A stretch of DNA of 12,536 nucleotides from Clostridiales bacterium (GTDB lineage Bacteria; Bacillota_A; Clostridia; Peptostreptococcales; Anaerovoracaceae), in contig JAILFI010000096.1 in assembly GCA_024697655.1 (NCBI GenBank), positions 1-12,536 of the forward strand. The letters are read 5' to 3'. How positions within the stretch are numbered: position 1 is the stretch's first letter; each line of letters begins with the position of its first letter. This document shows positions 7,245 through 12,536 of the stretch, piece after piece. The notes under the pieces were generated by a model that was given only the letters and a program-made list of their open reading frames with translations, made no database searches and was not told the DNA's origin. Both the position numbers and the translations under genes were made by a program.

Positions 7245-8477
7245 ATGAGACTGGCAATCATTCTGATCATTTATATCGCGATCTGCGCGGCGGCACTTGC
7301 GATCCTGTACGGGCCGCTGCAGCGGGCTCTCTGCCCGGAAAGAAGATCCGCTTTTGGCGGTGCTGCAGGGCCTTCGTACCGGAGAAAGTGGCCGGTGCGG
7401 CTGATTATGGGAGTATTGTTCGTGCTTCTTTCGTTCTCTGCGCTCGGCGCGATGCTGCCGGATGGCCCGGCGGGATACTTCTTCCAGCGCTGGGGGAATG
7501 TCTTCATCGGGTATCTGCTGTACTTCTCCGTTCCGCTGCTCCTGATCTGGCTGGTGCTTCTGATCGTGCGGTTCGTGTACAGAGGCAGAAGGCGCGAAAA
7601 GTGGAGACCGAAAAGATTCCTCTCAGCAGCTCTCATCATCGTGCTGCTCATCGGGACCGTGATCATCAATATCTGCGGTGCGCAGACGGCGCAGAATGTG
7701 CACGTGACATCCTATGAGATCCCCAAAGAACAGCTTGGGCAGACTGAGCCGCTCAGGATCGTCCTTATCGGCGATCTGCACATCGGCGTCAACTCCGATA
7801 TCGAGCTGTATGAGGATATGGTGGACCGCATCAATGAGCAGGCTCCGGATCTGGTCCTCGTGGCGGGCGATCTTGTGACGAGCGCGTTCGGCGCGATGGA
7901 AGATCCGGATGCGTATGCGGCGGTAATGCGGAAGATCGACGCGGAATACGGGGTCTATGTCGTCTACGGCAATCATGATGTCGACGAACCGCTCTTCGGC
8001 GGATTCACTTATAACAAGGCGGAAGATGCTGTCCGTAATCCCGGCATGGAGCCATGGCTCAACGCCTGCGGATGGACGCTCCTGGCTGACGAGACCGTCA
8101 CGCTGCCCGAACTGGACGGGCTGGTCCTCGCCGGACGGCGCGATGAAAAGCGGCCCGGGGACGGCGTCGGGGAGCGGATGAGCCTCGACGAACTCTTTGC
8201 GGACACCGATCCGGATGCGCCGATCGTACTGCTGGAGCACGAACCGGTCGAGCTGGAAACATTGCAGGACTACGGGATCGACCTGACGGTGTGCGGGCAC
8301 ACGCACGACGGACAGATCTTCCCGGGCAATGTATGGGGCCGGATCCATGATCCGCAGTCGTATGGGATCAAAAACTGGGGGGATGCCACGGTCGTGGTTA
8401 CTTCCGGGGTCGGTTTCTACGGACCGCCGATCCGTGTAGGGACTATTAGTGAGATCGTCGTGATCGATGTCAAATAA
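7245..8477 (+). CDS. Membrane-anchored calcineurin-like metallophosphoesterase
   Basis: A 410-residue protein with four N-terminal helices (about 2-22, 51-71, 87-110, 125-145) followed by a complete metallophosphoesterase domain (about 170-408). The dinuclear-metal motifs are in order: GDLHIG (176-181; D177, H179), AGDLV (207-211; D209), GNHD (242-245; N243, H244), EHEP (331-334; H332) and GHTHDGQ (351-357; H352, H354). This order matches the YkuE/YaeI type, in which members hydrolyse phosphoesters, including lipid pyrophosphates such as UDP-diacylglucosamine in some relatives. The four-helix N-terminal half is longer than usual and resembles clostridial versions. The domain probably sits on the outer face, judging from four helices with the N-terminus out, but orientation is uncertain. 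The TAGGAGAC ribosome site overlaps the previous stop codon, seven bases before this ATG, showing tight coupling to the second YdcF gene. The enzyme class is firm; the substrate is open. Confidence 0.9.
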   Translation: MRLAIILIIYIAICAAALAILYGPLQRALCPERRSAFGGAAGPSYRRKWPVRLIMGVLFVLLSFSALGAMLPDGPAGYFFQRWGNVFIGYLLYFSVPLLLIWLVLLIVRFVYRGRRREKWRPKRFLSAALIIVLLIGTVIINICGAQTAQNVHVTSYEIPKEQLGQTEPLRIVLIGDLHIGVNSDIELYEDMVDRINEQAPDLVLVAGDLVTSAFGAMEDPDAYAAVMRKIDAEYGVYVVYGNHDVDEPLFGGFTYNKAEDAVRNPGMEPWLNACGWTLLADETVTLPELDGLVLAGRRDEKRPGDGVGERMSLDELFADTDPDAPIVLLEHEPVELETLQDYGIDLTVCGHTHDGQIFPGNVWGRIHDPQSYGIKNWGDATVVVTSGVGFYGPPIRVGTISEIVVIDVK

Positions 8478-8480
8478 AAA

Positions 8481-8486
8481 AGGAAG
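8481..8486 (+). promoter_or_regulatory. Ribosome binding site deciding the start of the DUF975-CmpB gene
   Basis: AGGAAG lies 10 bases before the ATG at 8497 and just after the previous stop at 8475-8477. The alternative in-frame ATG at 8467 would overlap the upstream gene by 11 bases and has no comparable site before it, so 8497 is favoured. Confidence 0.6.
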
Positions 8487-8496
8487 TGGGAAAACG

Positions 8497-10422
8497 ATGG
8501 CAAAAGCAAAACTAAAACCGACCGGGGTGCGTAAAGAGTGGAAAGCTGCCGGCAGGAAGACAGTTAAAAAGCATTATTTCCTGTTGGTCATTCTCTGCCT
8601 TCTCGCGATCTATTTCGCGGGTGAGTTCGGGTTTGTCCAGTCGCAGGCGGAAGACCTGTACGCATTCGTGACCGGGCAGGAGATCACCCCCGGCGGGCAG
8701 CAGCTCAAGATCAATAACGAAAAGACCCATGAAAAGGTCCTGCAGGATATCATCGACGATAATATCGCAGCAGGCAGGACGGAATCGGCGGAGCAGTTGA
8801 AAGAATATCAGGAGGCGGAGCTGACCAATGAGATCCAGGGCAGACAAAGCGGGATCTTTGCGATGATTGCCAACACGCTTTCTTCCGGCCAGCATTACCT
8901 GAAACTCTTCAATGCATTGCATTCCGTATTCCATTCCTCTTCCGCAGTGGCATTCATCTTCCTGATCGGGGATCTGCTGGTGGCGCTCGCTGTGTGGATC
9001 TTCCTGAAAAACCTGTACCGCGGCATCTTGTCCCGTATGGTGCTGGAGATGCGCCTTTATGACAGCGTTCCGATCGGTCATGCGCTGCACTTCAAACTTG
9101 TCCACCGCTGGGTCCGGGCGTCCCTCACGCTTTCGCTGCAGGCAGTTTATCAGATGCTCTGGGATCTGACGATCATCGGCGGGATCATCAAACACTACTC
9201 TTACGCGATGGTGCCGTACATCGTCGCGGAGAACCCGGATATCAAGCCCCGGGAGGCCATCCGTCTCTCCCGCCGTATGATGGACGGCTACAAATGGGAA
9301 ATGTTCAAGCTGGAATTTTCCTTCTTCTGGTGGTACATTCTGTCCGCTCTGACGTTCGGATTCGTCGGCTTCCTCTGGCTGATGCCATACGCCACGGCGA
9401 CGGAGGCCGAGTACTACACGGCGAGGCGCAGGATGGCCAAGGAAGAAGGCATCGAAGGGACCGAAGGCCTGAACGATACATATCTGTTCGAATATGACGA
9501 GGAATCGCATCTGCGCAAGGTCTACGCGGATATCGAGGAACAGAAGAAGTTCATCGACGAGAACCGTGTGGAACTCTACGGCGCGCGGCGTTTCTTCGCT
9601 AAGAATTTCGGGCTCTGGACCGGCACTGCCGAAGAGAAAAAGCAGTATGACGCGGTCGACAACGTCCGCCAGCAGATCGCGGAAGACCGCGCTGTGATCA
9701 AGCAGAAGATCTATCCGCAGCGGCTCAACCCGCGCTGGGATGATAAAAACAATCAGATCGTCCGCAATACCCGCTACCTCAAGACGTACACGATCTGGTC
9801 GGTGATCCTGGTCTTCTTCGTCTTCGGATTCGTCGGCTGGTCTTACGAAGTGGGCATCCATCTGGTCCAGGACGGCGTGTTCGTCAACCGCGGCGCGCTG
9901 CACGGTCCGTGGCTGCCGATCTACGGCGGCGGGGTCGCGATGATCCTCGTGCTGCTGGCGCGGTTCCGTCCGAAGCCGCACATCGAAGCGCTCGCGATCA
10001 TCATCCTTTGCGGGGTCGTGGAATTTACGACATCGTATGTTATGGAGATGGCTTCAGGGGTCCGGTACTGGGATTATACAGGGTACTTCCTCAACCTGAA
10101 CGGCCGGATCTGCGGCGAAGGCCTCATGGTCTTTGCGCTGGGCGGCTGCGCGGCGGTCTACTTCATCGTACCGATCCTGGATGCGATGTGGTCGAGGGTC
10201 AACACCAGGATCCTTGCGCCGGTCTGCATCGTGCTCCTCCTGGCGTTTGCCGGCGATCTTGTGTATTCGCATTTTGTTCCCAATACCGGCGAAGGCATCA
10301 CCGACTACGATTCGTACAAGCAGGTTGGAAGCCGGCCTGCTGTGCATCTGTGTGCGGATCAGCCATCCGTGGTTTTTACCGACAGCGGTACGGGTGTCCA
10401 GCCGGACGGTATCATGGTATAA
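8497..10422 (+). CDS. DUF975-CmpB fusion membrane protein (ABC transporter type IV-like permease)
   Basis: A 641-residue membrane protein of two parts. Residues about 10-305 match the DUF975 type: a basic N-terminus, a helix at 28-45, a long polar extracytoplasmic loop (about 47-125), further helices, and the diagnostic stretch VPYIVAENPDIKPREAIRLS (239-258) before an FFWWY helix. A charged linker (about 306-430) has coiled-coil character and many Glu, Lys and Arg residues. Residues about 433-590 match the CmpB (putative ABC transporter type IV) family: FGFVGWSYE (443-451), FVNRGALHGPWLPIYGGG (462-479), YWDYTGYFLNLNGRICGEG (524-542). No ABC ATPase is encoded nearby, so transport is unproven. 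The last 38 or so residues (after GEGITDY) are poorly conserved-looking and overlap the next promoter. It is the last gene of the operon. ATG 8497 was chosen over 8467 by its ribosome site. Confidence 0.82.
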   Translation: MAKAKLKPTGVRKEWKAAGRKTVKKHYFLLVILCLLAIYFAGEFGFVQSQAEDLYAFVTGQEITPGGQQLKINNEKTHEKVLQDIIDDNIAAGRTESAEQLKEYQEAELTNEIQGRQSGIFAMIANTLSSGQHYLKLFNALHSVFHSSSAVAFIFLIGDLLVALAVWIFLKNLYRGILSRMVLEMRLYDSVPIGHALHFKLVHRWVRASLTLSLQAVYQMLWDLTIIGGIIKHYSYAMVPYIVAENPDIKPREAIRLSRRMMDGYKWEMFKLEFSFFWWYILSALTFGFVGFLWLMPYATATEAEYYTARRRMAKEEGIEGTEGLNDTYLFEYDEESHLRKVYADIEEQKKFIDENRVELYGARRFFAKNFGLWTGTAEEKKQYDAVDNVRQQIAEDRAVIKQKIYPQRLNPRWDDKNNQIVRNTRYLKTYTIWSVILVFFVFGFVGWSYEVGIHLVQDGVFVNRGALHGPWLPIYGGGVAMILVLLARFRPKPHIEALAIIILCGVVEFTTSYVMEMASGVRYWDYTGYFLNLNGRICGEGLMVFALGGCAAVYFIVPILDAMWSRVNTRILAPVCIVLLLAFAGDLVYSHFVPNTGEGITDYDSYKQVGSRPAVHLCADQPSVVFTDSGTGVQPDGIMV

Positions 10423-10423
10423 T
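10415..10423 (+). promoter_or_regulatory. Extended -10 promoter for the STAS gene
   Basis: TGGTATAAT contains a perfect TATAAT (10418-10423) preceded by the TGn extension. The best-placed -35 (TGTCCA, 10395-10400, 17-base spacer) is poor, which fits an extended -10 promoter. The box overlaps the stop codon of the upstream gene (TAA, 10420-10422). The start would be near 10430, giving a leader of about 40 bases. Confidence 0.7.
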
Positions 10424-10470
10424 ATTTACGTATTGCAACCAATTCGATTAATAGAAAGGGATTTGGTCAC

Positions 10471-10767
10471 ATGGAAATCATTAAAACCGTTGAAGACAGC
10501 AAACTTGCAGTCGCCGTCAAAGGTCGTCTGGACACCACCACCGCGCCGGAACTGGAAGAGGCACTGAATGCTGCGCTGGAAGGTGTGACAGAACTTGAAC
10601 TCGACTTTGCAGAACTGGAGTATATTTCATCGGCCGGACTCAGAGTGCTTCTCGCAACACAAAAGAAGATGCAGGAGCGGGGTGCGATGACGGTCACCGG
10701 CGTCAATGACATTGTCATGGAGGTTTTCGAGGTCACAGGTTTCTGCGACATCCTGAATATCGTATAA
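10471..10767 (+). CDS. Stand-alone STAS-domain protein, anti-sigma factor antagonist-like
   Basis: A 98-residue protein that is a single STAS domain of the SpoIIAA/RsbV type. Such proteins bind an RsbW-like kinase/anti-sigma factor when unphosphorylated and release it when a conserved Ser is phosphorylated. Visible marks are the GRLDTTTAPEL stretch (18-28), the DFAELEYISSAGLRVLL strand-loop-helix (45-61) with S53/S54 as the candidate phosphosite, and TVTGVND (73-79). AGAAAGGG at 10453-10460 sits 10 bases before the ATG. It has its own extended -10 promoter and is followed, after a 176-base structured gap, by a large protein that begins with a paralogous STAS domain (shared YISSAGLR and a T-TGV then MTGF/VTGF pattern). 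It is likely a partner or substrate of the RsbW-like domain in that protein. The fold is secure; which sigma factor, if any, is controlled is unknown. Confidence 0.9.
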   Translation: MEIIKTVEDSKLAVAVKGRLDTTTAPELEEALNAALEGVTELELDFAELEYISSAGLRVLLATQKKMQERGAMTVTGVNDIVMEVFEVTGFCDILNIV

Positions 10768-10825
10768 CGAACTGGTAACTGAAGTAGGATTTTGATGCCT
10801 GCCACCTCTTTGCGTGAAGAAAAGA

Positions 10826-10876
10826 CCGGCAGTGCAGAAGGGGACCGCCTTATACAAATGGCGTCCGCACTGCTGG
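10826..10876 (+). other. Long imperfect hairpin in the leader of the triple-fusion gene
   Basis: Outer arms 10826-10835 (CCGGCAGTGC) and 10867-10876 (GCACTGCTGG) pair over 10 bases with one G-T wobble. Inner arms GGACCGCC (10842-10849) and GGCGTCC (10860-10866) pair with one bulged C, around a 10-base loop. The right arm is continuous while the left carries a six-base internal loop. No T-run follows, so it is not a terminator. It may act in RNA as a processing or control element. It matches no riboswitch class I know. Confidence 0.5.
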
Positions 10877-10881
10877 CAGTC

Positions 10882-10923
10882 GCGTTTGATCTGGGGTAAG
10901 GAAGGGGATCAGGAAACGCTTTT
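10882..10923 (+). other. Second inverted repeat followed by TTTT, possible attenuator
   Basis: GCGTTTGATC (10882-10891) pairs with GATC (10907-10910) and AAACGC (10914-10919), leaving a three-base bulge and a 15-base purine-rich loop. TTTT (10920-10923) follows. It ends about 20 bases before the chosen start of the next gene. The short T-run makes it at best a weak terminator or attenuator. Confidence 0.35.
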
Positions 10924-10930
10924 GAATGAA

Positions 10931-10937
10931 AAAGGAG
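10931..10937 (+). promoter_or_regulatory. Ribosome binding site deciding the start of the triple-fusion gene
   Basis: AAAGGAG lies six bases before the ATG at 10944. The upstream in-frame ATG at 10926 has only a weak AGGA at a long distance, so the shorter product of 529 residues is preferred. Confidence 0.75.
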
Positions 10938-10943
10938 ATAGAT

Positions 10944-12533
10944 ATGGAAGAGGTTCGTGGGCAGGTGACAGAGGACGTCATCAAACTGTTTCTCGCAGGG
11001 CATATCGACTCGAATAATGCGGCAGCTGTAGAGGCGGAGATTTCCTCCCTTCTGGGGGATGCTGCGGCCAGATCGATGGTGATCGACGCGGGCGACCTTG
11101 TCTATATTTCAAGTGCCGGTCTCAGGATGATCCTGCGCCTGCGCAAAAGATACGAAGATCTCACGATCACGGGGGTGAGTTCCGAGATATACGAGATCCT
11201 TGAGATGACTGGATTCACCCAGATGATGACGGTGGAGAAGGCATACCGCGTTGTTTCGGTAGACGGCTGCGAAGTGATCGGCCAGGGTGCCAACGGCACA
11301 GTGTACCGGATCGACGGGGATAATGTTGTTAAAGTTTATAATAATGCCGATGCACTCGACGAGATCCAGCACGAGCGGGAAGTCGCGCGGCTGGCCATGA
11401 TCCTGGGTGTGCCGACGGCGATTTCCTATGATGTCGTCCGCGTGGGGGACAGCTACGGATCGGTCTTTGAACTGCTCGATGCGAAATCGTTTTCCAAGAT
11501 CCTGGCCACGTACCCGGAGAAAATGGACTGGTGTGTGGACGAGTACGTTGAAATGCTCAAGATCATCCACGGCACCGTGGTACCGGAGGGCAAACTGCCG
11601 GATATGCGCGAGACGGCGCTTGACTGGGCACGGTTCATGCAGAACGAACTGCCGGAAGAGGCCGGGGCAAAGCTGCTGCGTCTGGTCGAGGCAGTGCCGC
11701 AAGACAACCACATGATCCACGGCGATTATCATACAAAGAATCTGGAACTCGTCGGCGACGAGGTCCTGCTCATCGACATGGACACTTTGGCGGTCGGTCA
11801 CCCCATCTTCGAACTGGCATCGATGTTCAATGCGTATATCGGGTTCTCGGAGCTCGATCCGGAGATCATTCGGCAGTTCCAGGGATTTGACCACGATACA
11901 GCGGCGGCGTTCTGGCACAAGACGCTCGAGAAGTATCTCGGCACCCAGAATGAAGCGGTCATCCGCAAAGTGGAAGACAAGGCGCGTATCATCGGCTATA
12001 CGCGCATGATCCGGCGGTCGATCCGCAGGAATGGCAAGGAGTCCGAACAGGGCCGCCAAGAGATCGCCCACTGGACCGGCGAACTGCTCGACCTGCTGGC
12101 ACGTACAGACAGTCTGCTCTTCACCCGCAACGAGATGGAGATCGAGGCGGTCGGCGAAAATCTGGCAAAGGTCATGAGTTTCGTGGACGAACACCTCGAG
12201 GAGGCCGGTTGTCCGATGAGAGCCCAGATGCAGATCGATCTGGCGGTCGAAGAGATCTTCGTCAACATCGCCAATTACGCGTACCGGCCGGATAAAGGCA
12301 ATGCCACGATCCGCGTGGAGGTCTCGGAGAACCCGCTGCAGGTCACACTGACCTTCGTCGACCGCGGCGTGCCGTACGATCCGCTGGCCAGACAGGATCC
12401 GGATGTATCGCTGCCTGCAGAACAGCGTGAGATCGGCGGGCTCGGGATCTTCCTCGTCAAGCAGACGATGGACGATGTGACCTATGAATATAAGGACGGG
12501 CAGAACATCCTGACTTTGAAAAAGTCTCTTTAA
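10944..12533 (+). CDS. STAS - APH-fold kinase (TIGR02172-like) - RsbW-like ATPase triple fusion
   Basis: A 529-residue soluble protein with three signalling domains. (1) STAS, about 1-98, with YISSAGLR at 54-61 (S56/S57 candidate phosphosite). (2) An aminoglycoside-phosphotransferase-fold kinase, about 108-385: nucleotide loop GQGANGTVY (113-121), Lys130 in VVKVY, acidic helix residue in QHERE (142-146), catalytic loop HGDYHTKN (259-266; D261, N266) and metal-binding LIDMD (276-280). The wording around the loop resembles the TIGR02172 paralogue family. (3) A GHKL ATPase of RsbW/SpoIIAB type, about 400-529: N-box LAVEEIFVNIANYAY (433-447; E437, N441), DRG (473-475) and GGLGIFLVK (498-506). All three active sites look intact. 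By family, domain 3 should phosphorylate a STAS Ser; the substrate of domain 2 is unknown. The paralogous STAS gene lies just upstream. The protein has no membrane segment. Domain calls are strong; the combined role is inferred. Confidence 0.88.
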   Translation: MEEVRGQVTEDVIKLFLAGHIDSNNAAAVEAEISSLLGDAAARSMVIDAGDLVYISSAGLRMILRLRKRYEDLTITGVSSEIYEILEMTGFTQMMTVEKAYRVVSVDGCEVIGQGANGTVYRIDGDNVVKVYNNADALDEIQHEREVARLAMILGVPTAISYDVVRVGDSYGSVFELLDAKSFSKILATYPEKMDWCVDEYVEMLKIIHGTVVPEGKLPDMRETALDWARFMQNELPEEAGAKLLRLVEAVPQDNHMIHGDYHTKNLELVGDEVLLIDMDTLAVGHPIFELASMFNAYIGFSELDPEIIRQFQGFDHDTAAAFWHKTLEKYLGTQNEAVIRKVEDKARIIGYTRMIRRSIRRNGKESEQGRQEIAHWTGELLDLLARTDSLLFTRNEMEIEAVGENLAKVMSFVDEHLEEAGCPMRAQMQIDLAVEEIFVNIANYAYRPDKGNATIRVEVSENPLQVTLTFVDRGVPYDPLARQDPDVSLPAEQREIGGLGIFLVKQTMDDVTYEYKDGQNILTLKKSL

Positions 12534-12536
12534 ATG

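Noticed and set aside
6791..7717. Plus-strand open frame of 308 codons spanning the end of the second YdcF gene and the start of the phosphoesterase gene
   Set aside because: It is Arg/Cys-rich, out of frame with two well-supported genes and has no ribosome site.
8512..9981. Minus-strand open frame of 489 codons inside the DUF975-CmpB gene
   Set aside because: The plus-strand product has two recognisable families. The antisense product is Asp-, Arg- and His-rich with no motif, and arises from the codon bias of the real gene.
10300..10422. Possible frameshift near the end of the CmpB gene
   Set aside because: Neither of the other two frames gives a recognisable continuation of the family after GEGITDY, so a divergent tail is simpler.
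10814..11017. Small GTG-initiated open frame across the leader of the fusion gene
   Set aside because: It overlaps the start of the real gene in another frame, has no ribosome site, and its bases are better explained by the hairpins.
11109..12194. Minus-strand open frame of 361 codons inside the triple-fusion gene
   Set aside because: The plus strand encodes catalytic motifs throughout this stretch; the antisense product shows none.

Overview
The window looks like chromosomal DNA from a Bacillota bacterium, probably an anaerobic clostridial or erysipelotrichial (gut-type) lineage. The support is indirect: AGGAGG-like ribosome sites, sigma-A-type promoters, moderately high GC coding DNA (mid-fifties by eye), and gene families typical of that phylum (VanY-type peptidase, YdcF/DUF218, DUF975, CmpB, STAS/RsbW partner-switching modules). 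No RNA gene, insertion sequence, CRISPR array or phage gene was seen. Gene order and codon style look like ordinary chromosome. No stretch over 300 bases lacks a gene; the largest gaps are 2743-2954 and 10768-10943.

Layout. (1) Positions 2-1954, plus strand: the 3' part of a VanY-like D,D-carboxypeptidase gene, then a seven-helix membrane protein with an outward-facing tail. (2) Positions 2083-2742, minus strand: a small membrane protein that converges on region 1 across a shared bidirectional terminator (2001-2046). It has its own near-consensus promoter and a palindrome just downstream of the predicted transcription start. (3) Positions 2955-10422, plus strand: six tightly packed genes that look like one operon. 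They encode a YdcF/DUF218 membrane protein, a nucleoside-phosphorylase-fold protein, an alpha/beta-hydrolase (lipase-like), a second YdcF/DUF218 membrane protein, a membrane-anchored metallophosphoesterase, and a DUF975-CmpB fusion membrane protein. (4) Positions 10471-12533, plus strand: a stand-alone STAS-domain anti-anti-sigma-like protein with its own extended -10 promoter, then a structured 176-nt leader, then a 529-residue protein joining STAS, an aminoglycoside-phosphotransferase-fold kinase (TIGR02172-like) and an RsbW/SpoIIAB-like ATPase.

How the parts may work together. Region 3 reads as an envelope-associated hydrolase set: four of its six products are multi-span membrane proteins and several carry intact catalytic motifs, but no substrate can be named from sequence. 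Region 4 is a partner-switching-like signalling module. The large protein carries both a predicted Ser-kinase domain (RsbW-like) and a potential target (STAS) in one chain, with an APH-like kinase between them. This triple fusion is the strongest candidate here for an uncharacterised system. No sigma factor or PP2C phosphatase lies inside the window, but the sequence ends at an ATG directly after the fusion gene's stop codon, so the module may continue.
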